This document shows, piece after piece, positions 1 through 11,357 of a stretch of 64,000 bases of DNA. Below the pieces are notes generated by a model. That model had not been told where the DNA came from. It saw only the letters and a list, made by a program, of their open reading frames with translations, and searched no databases. Origin of the DNA: Diplolepis rosae (lineage: Eukaryota; Arthropoda; Insecta; Hymenoptera; Diplolepididae); NCBI GenBank assembly GCA_030998225.1, contig JAPYXD010000704.1, forward strand, positions 12,710,001 to 12,774,000, written 5' to 3'. Position 1 is the stretch's first letter, and each line of letters begins with the position of its first letter. The position numbers were made by a program, and so were the translations under genes.

Positions 1-145
1 ACAAAAAGCGCAAAAAAGGATTTAAAAAAACATAAAAACTGATATAAAATGATTGTAACGGATAAATTTTTCTATAAGAAAATGATTTACCAGAAAAGAT
101 GGATAGGCCACTATAGAAGACGTATTCCGATCCAGGTGCGATAAA
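1..145 (+). repeat. Diverged repeat shared with 9260-9860
   Basis: The words aaaagcgca, ggataa, aatgat, gataggc-actatagaaga appear in the same order as at about 9390-9510 (aaaagcgcatgg, ggataag, caatgat, gataaggcagtatagaaga). The family is an old interspersed repeat with no coding capacity seen. Confidence 0.45.
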
Positions 146-716
146 TTAGTTAATAAAAATGCAAGGGAATCGAGCGCTTCGGAGCATTGCATTCGGAAAC
201 ACCATTTTAGTGAATTTTCCGTCATAAGGTTTATCTGTTTAACCATTATTTCACCCATCTTTTTTCCGGCCTTTTTGTTTTTTTATGCAACCATTTTAAG
301 TTTATGAGCTGCGAGGTAAAAATATCTAGAATCGAAAAAAGAAAATAAAGGAAAATGGTATGTCGGCTCTGCACAAAGCCATTTATTGAAAAATAACTTC
401 GAAAGAGGAAAAAATATTAGTGACAGAAGCACATTGTACAGTGTTCGCGCATTATCAACGCTATAGTATTTTGGGAACGACATACGTTTCCAAATAAATC
501 CAGCATCAGAGATATAAAATGAAAGAGGAATGCGCGGCAAACTAGGGTTGTATTTACAAATGATGGTGCAACCACAGAAAAACGAATTTTTTTATTGCCT
601 TTTGAAACTCGAGCCAAAAAGAATTATCTGTCACTCATTTGAAGAGAGAGGATTAATCCTTTTAAATTTTAGTAACAATTAATTATATTGCATTTTATTT
701 TTGGTTTTTATGAAAA
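146..716. other. Unassigned AT-rich stretch
   Basis: Short overlapping open frames occur on the minus strand (60-85 codons), but none matches a known family and their composition is that of AT-rich non-coding DNA. No repeat with other parts of the window was recognised. Confidence 0.5.
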
Positions 717-752
717 TGTCTGTCTGTCTGTAATAGTAGTAGTAGTAGTAGT
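717..752 (+). repeat. Compound microsatellite (TGTC)n then (TAG)n
   Basis: Three and a half tgtc units at 717-730 are followed by about six tag units at 734-752. Confidence 0.9.
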
Positions 753-928
753 ACACTGAGTAATATGATTTGATTGAATGAAAGTAAATAATTTGTTTGA
801 AATGTTTGTTTTTTATTTAAAAAATAGATTTATTTCAATTAAATAACATTTGCTTAATTCAAACCATATGTCTTTGGGCGAAATAAATATTCGTTTTGTT
901 TTATGATAGTGCTGATAAAACACTGGAT

Positions 929-1140
929 ACTGGAGTAATACTGGCTAGAGCTCTAATGATAACTCGGCTGGAAGTTAGCAGCCAGTACTGGTCTGGTACT
1001 TGAAAACAGTAATGGTCCAGTGTTATCAGTCGGTACTGGCATAGTACTGGCTGGATCTCTAATTATAACTCGGTTGGGAGTTGGCAGTCAGTACTGGGTT
1101 GGTACCTAAAAGTAGTACTGGTCCAGTACTATTAGCCGCA
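929..1140 (+). repeat. Two 106-bp tandem units rich in cagtactgg
   Basis: Units 929-1034 and 1035-1140 share the order actggc(t)aga-ctct, aataactcgg, ttggcag(c/t)cagtactgg, ggtac and agtaatggtccagt. They use the same octamer (cagtactg) as the array at 1250-2650 and the pieces at 4730-4925 and 5200-5345. Confidence 0.75.
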
Positions 1141-1249
1141 CGGAAAAAAATAGTTATGAAATTATTTATAAAAATACAATTGGAATGGATATGTCAAAAA
1201 CAGATAAGTAAAAGGCTTTGAAAATATTACGTCGGCAATTTTCCACTAA

Positions 1250-2650
1250 TGATAATTAGTACTGCGGTATTAGTAAACCAGTAGAATGCCAACTGTCGAC
1301 GAGACTCCCATGGCGGTTGATATCCCCTATTTGGATGTTGTATAGAGCCAGCACTCAACCAGTACTGTACCCAAGGTTGGCATACCTTCTTTGTCGGTAT
1401 TTTGCGAGTAACGATATTCAGTACTGTACCAGTAGTAAACTAGTTGAGCGCCAATTGTCATTGAGATTCTTATGTAGATTGATAATCAGTATTTGGATTC
1501 GTTTTACAGCCAACACTAAACCAGTACTGTGCCGAAGGTTGGCATAACTCACTTTTCAGCATTTGACCAGTAATTATAATCAGTACTGTGCCCGTAGTAA
1601 ACCAGTAAAGTGACAATTGTTAATGATATCCCTACTTCAGAGTTTCACGAGTACTGCTAAAGAATACCGCTCTATTACTGCGCCAGTAGTAAGCCAGTAA
1701 TATGTCAACTGTCGAGGAGACTTCCATGTCAGTTGATATCCCATATTTGGATGTTGTATACAGCCAGCACTCAACCAGTACTGTGCCCAAGGTTGGCATA
1801 CCTTCTTTGTCGGTATTTTTCCAGTAATGATTATCAGTACTGTACCAGTAGTGAACCAGTTGCACGCAAACTGTTAATGAGATTCCTCTGTCGATTTATA
1901 GCCAGTATATGGATGCTGTATACAGCCAGCACTATACCAGTACTGTGCCGAAGATTGGCATAACTCACTTGTCAGCATTTGACCAGTAATTATAATCAGT
2001 ACTGCACCCGTAGTAATCCAGTAAAGTGACAATTGTCAATGATATCCCTACTTCAGAGTTTCACGAGTACTGCTAAAGAATACCGCTCTATTACTGCGCC
2101 AGTAGTAAGCCAGTAATATGTCAACTGTCGAGGAGACTTCCATGTCAGTTGATATCCCGTATTTGGATGTTGTATACAGCCAGCACTCAACCAGTACTGT
2201 GCCCAAGGTTGGCATACCTTCTTTGTCGGTATTTTTTCAGTAATGATTATCAGTACTGTACCAGTAGTAAACCAGTTGCGCGCAAACTGTCAATGAGATT
2301 CCTATGTCGATCTAAAACCAATATTTGGATGTTGTATACAGCCAACACTAAACCAGTACTGTTCTGAAGGTTGGCGCAATTCCTTTGTCGGTATTTTGCC
2401 AGTAATAATAATAATCAGTACTGCGCCGGTAGTAAACCAGTAGAATGCCAACTGCCAATGATTTCTCTACTTCTGATTTTCACCAATACTTCCAAAGAAT
2501 ACCGCGCCTGTACTGTGCTAGTAGTAATCCAGTAATATGCCAATATTTGACACAGTATTGACAGACAGTAGTGGCATTCCTCCTCGGTTACAACTGGCAC
2601 AATAGTGCGCCGGTTGTAAAAACTGTCTGGCCTCCAACTTTTCCACATGG
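1250..2650 (+). repeat. cagtactg minisatellite with a 416-bp higher-order unit
   Basis: The landmark atg(t/c)caactgtcga-gagac recurs at 1286, 1702 and 2118, exactly 416 bp apart; a fourth, diverged start is near 2537. Inside each unit lie shorter sub-repeats built around cagtactg, accagta and ggttggcat. Open frames at 1317, 1733 and 2149 are periodic by-products of the repeat, not genes. The higher-order copies are close in sequence, suggesting recent amplification or conversion. Confidence 0.85.
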
Positions 2651-2827
2651 GTATTGAAAATCAAGAATTCCATTTTTTAACGAAAATATGTGGGATACAA
2701 AATAAGCGTTAAAGTGCAAAATCGTTTTCTTAAATAAAATTTACGAGTTTTTTCCTTTTTGAGATAATGTTGAAAAAAATAATTTATTAAATTTTTTTTA
2801 AAGCAAATGTAGCTCTAGTGGATATTA

Positions 2828-2880
2828 TGTGAAAAAATCGAGCGCGAAGCGCGAGTATCAACGATGAGAATGTTCCGCAT
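2828..2880 (-). mobile_element. Small fragment of H element (GC head)
   Basis: The reverse complement reads cattctcatcgttgatac followed by cgcgcttcgcgctcgatttt, the internal head module of the H family seen at about 14120-14175 and 36000-36015. It abuts a P palindrome. Confidence 0.6.
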
Positions 2881-2905
2881 GTAATACGAACGACTTTTTT
2901 TGTTT

Positions 2906-3081
2906 GCCGTACACCGAAAGTTAACCTTGTCGGTGTCATTTTGCATGTCGAAAAATGATTTTCCCGCATTAGTGCGGTAAAATTTCAAGTGTGTGGAAAA
3001 TTAAAACAAATTCAAAATTTTACCGCACTAGTGCAGAAAAATCAACTTTCCGCACGCAAAACGACACCGACTCGGCTAACT
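2906..3081. mobile_element. P-family palindromic MITE, copy 1
   Basis: The left arm starts gccgtacaccgaaagtta and continues through cggtgtcattttgc to gcactagtgcgg-like words; the right arm returns caactttccgcacgcaaaa then cgacaccgactcggctaac. The outermost right bases are missing, so the copy is slightly truncated. Confidence 0.75.
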
Positions 3082-3740
3082 ATATTGAAAATACAAAGGT
3101 GATGAAAGGCCTTAAAAAGTTGTTAAATGGATTTCGTCGTATTATATAAATTTTAATAAAATTTTTCATTGTTACAGTCACGTGAAGCAAAGTAAGTATT
3201 TCAAAAGATTATGTAGAAATAAAAAGTCGCTTATAAAACGATTTAGTTGTTATAATTTGACATGAGGATATATAAAAGTTGATCATTCTATTTTTAGTTT
3301 GTTTGAGTTGCATAATTTTTGAATTATTAAAGTCGATTTGCGAAGGAAATAAAAATTCTTTTTATCACACCGGGCATTTCACGAATTACGATCCGGTTCC
3401 CGGATTTAATCCATCTCTGTAATAACCACTGCATCCAGGATTCATGTATTAAACGTCTAGTTTTATTAAGCTTGTTTGCTGATAATGAAGAAAGATGATT
3501 AATTAGCGGACTTAAGTAAAAGCATTTCATCTACACAGCATTTTAATTTGGTGGCAATAAACTCATAGCCATGGATTAATTTCCGCAGCAAAGCAAATTT
3601 AATTTTTCGATAAGGATATCCCAATAAAATTTTATTTCTTCCAGGTGAAATTCAATATTAAATTTTATCGTTTCAAGAGTTTAGAGACAATCAGAAAATT
3701 CAAAGATTACAGAAGAAACATTAAGAATATTCAGAAAACA
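3082..3740. other. Unassigned AT-rich stretch
   Basis: A 67-codon minus frame (3327-3530) is unrecognised and has no supporting signal. No repeat to other parts of the window was recognised. Confidence 0.45.
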
Positions 3741-3742
3741 TA

Positions 3743-3934
3743 CTCTCTAAATCTGAATCAGTCAAATTTTCACTGATTAATCAGTGAAAACATATTTTTT
3801 ACTGTTAAATCAGTTAATTTTCACTGAAATAATCAGTGAAATTTGACTGATTTACAGTAACCTCTTTTTAGCTATTTGAATCAGTCAAATTTCACTGATA
3901 ATCAGTAGATTTTGACTGATTCAAATTTAGAGAG
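3743..3934. mobile_element. S2 palindromic MITE, copy 1 (TA-flanked)
   Basis: The element begins ctctctaaatctgaatcagt and ends in its complement (atttagagag), with TA on both sides (3741-3742, 3935-3936). The interior is a string of aatcagtgaaa / tttcactgatt words. The TA duplication fits mobilisation by a Tc1/mariner-type transposase; no coding sequence remains. Confidence 0.8.
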
Positions 3935-3936
3935 TA

Positions 3937-4716
3937 GTCAACACTAAAAATCATCTAATTCTTTATATTGACTAATTAAATCAAAGAACATGAAATCATT
4001 TCCAGTTTATGATCAAACTTCAAAGAAAAACCTAATTTGACTTGAGGAAAAAAGTATTTTCAAAAACCGTTTTTTTATAGTGATTCAGAGTATTGTATTT
4101 TTTCCTTTCTCTCAGATGAAAACTATAAATTTTCCTCAGTCTTAATCAGTTAATGCTGATTTTGTGTCTTGATGCATTCTCTAGAAGTCCAATTATTGCT
4201 TATTTTATAAAATATTTTTAATCATTTTCTTGATGATTAAATAATAATTTTTTACCATATTCAACGTTTCAATTAACTTTTCAAAGGATAAAAAAAAACT
4301 ATATTAAAATTGCTAAGTAAATACATAATCTACCAATAAATAATTTTACATTTATTTTTATTATATAATATTTCAAATAGAGAAGTAATTATTAACATAA
4401 CTTTCTTGCAGTTAGATCATAAGTTAAATGAGGAAATATTTACTAATTAAATCTGCTTTAGAGTAAACAGAATTATAGTAGTTTTAACCCGACTTTTTTA
4501 AATAGTGTACCCCAATAAAACTTCATAGACGGAAAAAATTATTTCTTCAAAAATTAATCATAATTAATTTTTAAAAAAGCGTTATATAATTGTTTTTTAA
4601 CTGTTACATAAAATTTCTTCACGAAGAAAAATAGTTCGGGAAATTATATTCAACTTTTTAGCAAAGTTGGGACATGTGAATAAGTTGGAAATTATTTAAT
4701 ATTATCGTAACAATTT
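3937..4716. other. Unassigned very AT-rich stretch
   Basis: No reading frame of note and no repeat family recognised. Confidence 0.45.
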
Positions 4717-4729
4717 GTGACGTACCAAA

Positions 4730-4928
4730 TTTTAAAAAATGCATCACTATTTAGTAAACTCAAAGAACTTCAAAAACGGTTGCAGTACTACGCCCGTACT
4801 TCCGAATACGGGCCCGGTACTGGAAATCAGTACTGGCTGTCAGTACTGGGCTTATACGGTCATGCTACTACTGGCCAGCCAGTACTTGAACCGTACTGGT
4901 ATAGTACTGATCACTATAACTCGGGATT
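4730..4928 (+). repeat. Isolated cagtactgg minisatellite block
   Basis: Several cagtactgg, gtactggtatagtactg and ataactcgg words occur in the same order as in the 929-1140 units. The two overlapping open frames here are by-products of the repeat. Confidence 0.7.
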
Positions 4929-5194
4929 GTATGAATAATAAATGACAAAATATTTAACTTCTTTATATCAATTCTTTTTTCCACTCAAGTTTTCATGGAA
5001 TTTCTTTTATAAAAATTATCCTGCCTACGAGATTAATAAATCATTGGAACAATTAATTTTTCGAATTATAATCAATATTTAAATATTTTGATTATTTGAT
5101 TATTTGATTATTGATTATTATTAAATAATAATTCGAATAACTGTACTTTTTTAATAAAATTAGAGTTGGAATTCTATTTTGAGTGTAAAATAAT

Positions 5195-5345
5195 ACTTTA
5201 GTGCTGCGCCAGTATTGCGCCAGTAAAGGCAAGTTAGTAGCGGCTAAACAGTAATGGTGCCGTACTAAATATTTATGGTAGCCAGTACTGCGCCAGTAAT
5301 GGCAAGTCAGTAACGGTTAACCAGTACTGGCGCAGTACTAAATTT
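5195..5345 (+). repeat. Two ~70-bp cagtactg-type tandem units
   Basis: Both units contain ctgcgccagtaatggcaagt-like and agtaacgg-taa-cagta words and end in cgtactaaat or cagtactaaat. Related to the 1250-2650 array. Confidence 0.65.
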
Positions 5346-5384
5346 TTTGTGAATGTCGTTACAATACGGATTGGTTCGACTGGA

Positions 5385-5435
5385 ATATAATATATATATA
5401 ATATATATTAATATATTTTATATATTAATAAATAA
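5385..5435. repeat. TA-rich simple sequence
   Basis: A run of tata/aata words about 50 bp long. Confidence 0.8.
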
Positions 5436-5746
5436 TCTCCTGCTTGTCCATATGTCCCAACTGTGCTCAGAAATTGAGTAAAGTTTCTGGAACTACTTTT
5501 CTCTGTGTTTTTATGCAACTTTAACACACATGGAACATTTTCATAGAGCTGCAATGTAACAATTATGTAAGATCTCTAATTGTTCACTCGGTAGGGTTCA
5601 AATCCGCATTCTTTAGCGAATAATATTTTTTTCTAAATATTGACAAAGTAGTTTTTGAAATTTCCCTAAACTGGTCTCTAAAATATACGGATTTTATCGT
5701 GACATGTTTCCGTACATGTTCATTGTTTTATTGACCCACAGTGATA

Positions 5747-6769
5747 ATTCTGAGATAATTAATTTGGCATGGGGTCAGATGTTTAAGCAGTTTTCTATGG
5801 AATAATCATAGAAATTGGTAAAGGCAAACGTTTCGGCCACAAATGGGGGCCCTCTTCAGTGCCAACAATTTTAATTTGCATTAAAAATAGTAATTATAAC
5901 CTAAGCAAGCAAAATCCATGCAACTTAATAGTTATTTTGTTTTTTTGATTTTTTTTTGTTTTTTTCTAATATGTTCAAGGGAGTGTTTCTGTACCGATTT
6001 GAGTGACTTTCCTGACGAATTCCTTCGAACATGTGGTATGGGGTTTGCTTTCCTCGAACGCTCGAGCACATAGAAATCTCGAGTGCCCGGGACATTAAAA
6101 AGATTTTTGAATGTGCATACTCTTTGGGGTTGTAACCTGACTCTTCATAAAAGTTTTCTCCTATACAGAAAACTCTCAATATTTTCTAAATCAGTTTTCA
6201 CTCTGTCTTGAAACGGAGTGGCAGACTACCAAACGGTCTGTCGACTCCGTGCTCGAAAAGAGAAGAAGAAATTTTTTTTCCCAAATTCAAATTCTACCGG
6301 TTTAAACTCACCCTTAACTTCTCGGTTTCGTGCGTGTGTGTGTTGTGCTGTGCGTTCTTCATCGAGGGCTCACGATTGAATTTATATTCTGTGCTTTTCT
6401 TTGGAATTAATTGTGGTTGTGTGCCTTTGAGGTGGTGCGTTCCGCAATTCACATTTTCCACGAATCTGACAGGAGAGGACTTCTGTGTGAGGACGGTACT
6501 GGAAGGTCTATTCGCATGCTCTAATTCCATTTCTTAAATAAATTTATTATAGAAAAAAACAAAAAAACCAAAAAAACAAAATAACTATTAAGTTGCATGG
6601 ATTTTGCTTGCTTAGGTTATGATTACTATTTTTAATGCAAATTAAAATTATTGGCACTGAAGAGGGCCCCCATTTGTGGCCGAAACGTTTGCCTTTACCA
6701 ATTTATATGATTATTACATAGAAAACTGCTTAAACATCTGACCCCATGCCAAATTAATTATCTCAGAAT
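5747..6769. mobile_element. ~1 kb element with 215-bp inverted terminal arms (Penelope-like end motif)
   Basis: The left arm 5747-5965 and right arm 6554-6769 are near-perfect reverse complements, from attctgagataattaattt through the gcaaacgtttcggccac block to an A/T-rich inner edge. Both arms carry ggcactgaagagggcc and ggccgaaacgtttgcc, a CTGAAGA...GGCCGAAACG pattern that resembles, in my memory, the terminal repeats of Penelope-like retroelements. The centre (5966-6553) holds a 109-codon plus-strand frame that I do not recognise. A related fragment lies at 49145-49285. The structure is certain; the class is a suggestion. Confidence 0.75.
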
Positions 6770-6979
6770 ACGGATTATAGTTTCAGAATTCTTCAATAGA
6801 TTTGTATTTGAAAAATTACTGCAAGATTCAAGAATATTTAATGCATTTATTTTTTATTTCCCTAGAGAAAGTTCTGTAATATTTCCAAGCCATTGGGTCC
6901 GTAATTTTTATTGATATTTAACTTTCGAATACATTAAGTAATATATTTGAAGATTATTTACTTATTTTTAAAAATAAGT
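6770..6979. other. Unassigned AT-rich stretch
   Basis: No frame or repeat recognised. Confidence 0.4.
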
Positions 6980-7200
6980 GATGATTTATGAAAATCCAAT
7001 GATTTTTAAAAAATTGGTAACAAGCGATGATAAGGAAAAATTATATTACAAAAAATATTATTTAAAGTATTATTTTTAGTAAGTTTTAAATATTATTAAT
7101 AAAAGTAATGCTTAATTTTTAATAAGTTATGATTTACAATATAATTTCAAGTTTTAATATGCCAGGAAAACTTTCTTTTCCAGAGACCTGTTTTTTGGCA
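6980..7200 (+). repeat. Single arm of the foldback family found at 29086-29820
   Basis: Shared ordered words: aaaaattggtaa-aagcg-t, aaggaaaaattatattaca, aagtattattttta-taagttt and tttccagaga-ctg. It matches the right half of the 29.1-29.8 kb palindrome. Confidence 0.55.
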
Positions 7201-7830
7201 CAACAACTACTTTAAGGGGATCCGCCACCTTTAATATTTTTATTTTTTGAGTTTAGACTTTCACTATAATTTTTTTTATGTTTAGTACCTTTATTTAAAA
7301 AGGTTTTGGGGTTATTTTTTTTTAACTCCAGCACCTTTATGTATTTTTAAACTGAAAATGTTGAGTTTTTTGGGTATTTTTTGGACATTTTTTGACATTG
7401 AATAACTTTTTCGCTTTGTAACCAATTGTCATAATTCTTTTTTATTTTGTTCTGAACAATATGTATCAACTTTATGGATATGGAAAATAAGGTAACATGA
7501 CTAAAAAAAAATTACAAATAAAATAAAATCAAAAAATTAAAAAAAATATTTATTTGCAGTTATGTTTTAGCTAGAGTCCTTTCCATATCCAAAAATATTG
7601 ATAATATAACAAAGATTAAGTGGTGAAAATTTCAAATTCCTGTGTCCAATACTTTAGATTTTATTCATACATACGTTGCAATAAACATTTTTAATTTTAT
7701 TCATTTTTCCAAGAAAAAAAATCAGAATGCCCTGAAAATTTACACACATACTCAGAAAAGTATAGAGAATAAAAAAATAACATTTTTGGAAAATGTCAAT
7801 AAAATAAAAAATATACTAATTAAAGGTGGT
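7201..7830. other. Unassigned very AT-rich stretch
   Basis: Low-complexity A/T runs; nothing recognised. Confidence 0.45.
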
Positions 7831-7831
7831 A

Positions 7832-7977
7832 CAGGGGCGCAGCTTGAGGGGGGGGGGGGGGGGGGGTCTGCCCGGGCCCTGCGTGGATCCTCTTGAATGC
7901 GGTGGAATACAAGTCAAAAGGAAAAGACCCTCTACATTTTTTTGCCCAGGGCCCGAAAATGTCTAGCGGCGCCCCTG
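7832..7977. mobile_element. Small G-tract MITE (aggggcgc ends)
   Basis: The ends caggggcgc and gcgcccctg are inverted, and the body has a ~19-bp G run followed by gcccgggccc and later gcccagggcccg. Short elements with 'aggggcgc...G-run...gcgcccct' are common in arthropod genomes, from memory. About 146 bp, non-coding. Confidence 0.6.
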
Positions 7978-8350
7978 CATAGGTAAAGTTACAAGATATT
8001 TACCCCTGGCATTCGAGTTGATAATATACAAGAGATGAAGGCTTGAAACGGGGTCAGTGCTAGTATGTAGTAAATTCAAGTTTTAACTGCTAATTATTTA
8101 CATTAACGCAATTCTGTGTTCTCCCGGGTGGAAACAAGGTTAGACTCTCGTGGTTGCATCTCAAAGTCTCTTGACGATGTTGTTTAGGAGGATAGCAGTA
8201 GTAACCCTGACGAGGTTGGTGGCTGTGAAAACAACCACGTCTTGACGCCTCGTACATTGTAATTAATAGAGTGCATGCTTTCAACGACCATAATTTATTC
8301 TTCTGTAACTCTTGCCCCCAAACAACTACGTTTCATCATTTCAGAAACAT
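7978..8350. other. Unassigned stretch
   Basis: A 64-codon minus frame is present but has no recognisable features. No repeats recognised. Confidence 0.4.
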
Positions 8351-8354
8351 TTAA

Positions 8355-9017
8355 GGTAGTTGACCCACGAAAATTAGACCTCAGGCGAAAATAGATAATT
8401 TTGCTTTCAAGAATAGCAATATTATTAATGAAGGGCTATTTTGGAATAGAAAAGATTAATTTCCATGAAAAAAATTTGAAATACAGAAAAATAATTTTAT
8501 TAATAAATTTTAGTTTTGTCCCAACTTTTTTTCTTATCGCTTCTTACCAAACTTTAAAAAATTATGCGATTTTAATAAATTACAAATCACTTTTTCAAGA
8601 AAAAGATTCCCTACAACTTAAACATTTCCAATTTTCGAAAATGAATAAATTATCATCAAATTCAGCAATTTGTTTATAAACATTTTATTTTGGAAAATGT
8701 TTTTTTGATGGTTTCAGCCAAAGAATTTATTTTTAACAATCAGAAACGGTGAAGTTGTGGGAAATCTTTTATCTGAAAAAATGATTCATGATTTATTAGA
8801 ATCGGATAATTTTCTGAAATTTGGAAAGAGACGACAAAAAAAAGGGTTGGCTCAAAAATAAAATTATTGATCAAATTATTTTTCTGTGTGTCAAATATTT
8901 TTTATGTAAAATAATCTTTTCTTTTTCAAAATAGCCTTTCAATAATAATATTGCTATTTTTGAAAGCAAAATTATCTTTTTTTGCCTAAGGACTTTTTTT
9001 TGTGGATGAAAACTACC
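8355..9017. mobile_element. FB-A palindromic element, full-length copy (663 bp)
   Basis: Flanked by TTAA at 8351-8354 and 9018-9021. The left end ggtagttgacccacgaaaat is followed by tagacctcaggc and a long arm; the right arm is the complement (ggtctaattttcgtggatg in other copies). Almost the whole element can fold on itself, with a centre near the cagcaatttgtttataaa words. The TTAA flanks suggest piggyBac-type mobilisation, but the ends do not show a piggyBac terminus I know. Open frames inside are repeat artefacts that recur at every copy. Confidence 0.8.
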
Positions 9018-9259
9018 TTAAGACTTACACTAGGTTATTATTATATGAGTGGATCCCTAGAACCTTTATCTTTTGAATTTAGAAAATAAAAAAAAATATC
9101 ACATCAATGAGAATTCATTTTACATCGAATTTTAATAGACTGGATTTTCAGTAAGTCTCCCTGGTTCTAATTTCTGATAGGATTTCAATTATGCACTAAC
9201 CTGAAAAATGTTTTCAATTTTTCTAGCTGCAAATCGATTGTAAATATTAATCCGAATGA

Positions 9260-9860
9260 ATTGAAACAGAGTTTTTAATCTAATTCAATCCGAGGTTGAA
9301 ATTATTCGGTTTGGAAGTCTAAGTCTAAGTCAGTCTAAGGATTGATACGAATTTAATAATTGATAGAAACTGATGAGTTGAAAGAAAAATGCAAAAGCGC
9401 ATGGAAACGCGTAAAAACGAATAAAAAGTAATTGGAACGTATATATCTTTGGATAAGACAATGATATACGTGAATAGACGGATAAGGCAGTATAGAAGAA
9501 GCAATGAAACGGATATTTATTGATAGATGTCGGTTTTGAGATAATTAAAATGGTTCGATATGACTCGGAATGGAAGTCCCAGATTAGGTCGGATTGATAA
9601 GGATAAATTTGAATTAAAACATCGGATTTTCAGAGAAAGGATTAAAAATAATACAGTCAATTATTGAGTCTGATACATTTTCTATCCGCAGTAACTGATA
9701 AGGTATATCTAATCAGTCTAAGGATTGATACGAATTTAATAATTGATAGAAACTGATGAATTGAAATAAAAATGCAAAATGTATAGAAACACGTAAAAAC
9801 CAATAAAAAGTGATTGAATAACCTGGATACATGACGGATTTCAGCGAATAAAATTAGTTT
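9260..9860 (+). repeat. Duplicated 'gtctaaggattgatacg' repeat
   Basis: The segment agtctaaggattgatacgaa, followed by tttaataattgatagaaac and tgatga-ttgaaa-aaaaatg, occurs at about 9338 and again at about 9716, roughly 378 bp apart. The region also has aatccgaatgaatt and actcggaatgg words like those of the 26.7 kb palindrome, and a relative at 1-145. Confidence 0.6.
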
Positions 9861-10275
9861 CGATTAATTCGTTTTGGAAGTCTCTAATTGGGTCAGGTTT
9901 TTAATGTGTTATGTATGATTATTGTAATATTAATTTCCGTTTAGGAAAATGTTATTCTGACGGATTGATTTTTGTTAAAATGAAACATTTTAAAGAGGTT
10001 CATTCCTAACATATAAATTCAATACATGAATATTTATCAACATTTATTAACTTAGGATACATTAAATATAAAATTCTCTTATTTTACTGTAATTGTAAGG
10101 GACATTAGTCTTAAAGGTTCCTGAGATTTGCTCACATAAAATTTAAATGTTATTAATTCTAATAAACTTTAATATACAAGAAGTAGATTAAAACTTATCC
10201 TTTTGTGAATCATCTTATGGAAATGAAATACAGAAATTTCTTACAGTTAGTTCCAATAAAGATGATATATAATAT
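9861..10275. other. Unassigned AT-rich stretch
   Basis: Nothing recognised on either strand. Confidence 0.4.
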
Positions 10276-11357
10276 ACACAGAGAAAAATATTTGTCTAAA
10301 ATTACCAGACTATTTGGAAACGGATGATAAATTGCTGAAGCTTTCTTTGATTAAAAAAAAATTTCTTTGAATCAAACAAATTTGAGTTATACGGTCAAAA
10401 AATTTCTTTGATTTAATGAAATTTCTTGATTGTTTTTTTTTTCTTTGAATCAAGGTAGTTGATCCACAAAAATTAGACCTCAGGCAAAAATAGATAATTT
10501 TTCTTTCAAGAATAGCAATATTATTATTAATGAACTATTTTGAAAGAGGAAAGATTATTTTACATGAAAAAAATTTGAAACACAGAAAAATAATTTTATT
10601 AATAAATTTTATTTTTGACCCAACTTTTTTTCTTGTCGCTTCTTACCAAATTTTAAAAAATTATGCGATTCTAATAATCAAGAATCATTTTTTTAGAGAA
10701 AAGATTTCCCGCAACTTCACCGTTTCTGATTTTTAAAAATAAATTCTTTAATGACTGAAACCATTAAAAAATCATTTTCCAAAACGAAATTTTTATAAAC
10801 AAATTGCTGAATTTGAAAATAATTTATTCATTTTCGAAAAATGGAAATGTTTAAGTTGTAGGGGATCTTTTTCTTGAAAAAGTGATTTGTAATTTATTAA
10901 AATCGCATAGTTTTTTAAAATTTGGTAAGAAGCGATAAGAAAAAAAGTTGGGTTAAAAATAAAATTTAATATTAAAATTATTTTTCTCTATTTCAAATTT
11001 TTTCATGGAAATTAATCTTTTCTCTTCCAAAATAGCCCTTCAATAATAATATTGCTATTCTTGAAAGAAAAATTACCTATTTTTGCCTCAGGTCTAATTT
11101 TTGTGGATCAACTACCTTGATTCAAAGAAAAAAAAAAACAATCAAGAAATTTCATTAAATCAAAGAAATTTTTTAACCATATAACTCAAATTTGTTTGAT
11201 TCAAAGAAATTTTTTTTTAATCGAAGAAACTTTTTTCTGAGTGTATAATAAAACTCCTAATGAATGTGAATTATTAAAAAAAAGTACATCGCTTCAGCAA
11301 TTTATCATCAGTTTCCAAATAGTCTGGTAATTTTAGACAAATATTTTTCTCCATGTA
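10276..11357. mobile_element. Outer palindromic element carrying an FB-A at its centre
   Basis: The left edge cacagagaaaaatatttgtc and the right edge gacaaatatttttctccatg are inverted. The arms continue with ttaccagactatttggaaac and then F-type words (tttctttgaatcaaa). At the centre sits FB-A copy 2 (10452-11118), whose junctions fall at gaatc|aagg and cctt|gattc, so the outer arms meet it symmetrically. The total is a hairpin of about 1.08 kb. Confidence 0.75.
10452..11118. mobile_element. FB-A palindromic element, copy 2 (nested)
   Basis: The ends aaggtagttgatccacaaaa and ttttgtggatcaactacctt enclose the standard FB-A body. Unlike the other copies the flanks read tcaa/ttga rather than TTAA, and they are themselves part of the outer palindrome. 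Confidence 0.8.

Noticed and set aside
1317..2367. Three similar 72-76 codon plus frames
   Set aside because: Spaced exactly 416 bp apart by the minisatellite higher-order unit; not a gene family.
6208..6537. 109-codon plus frame in the 5.7-6.8 kb element
   Set aside because: No recognisable domain, a Cys-rich stretch created by a gtgtgtgtg run, and an antisense frame of similar length; not enough to call a gene.
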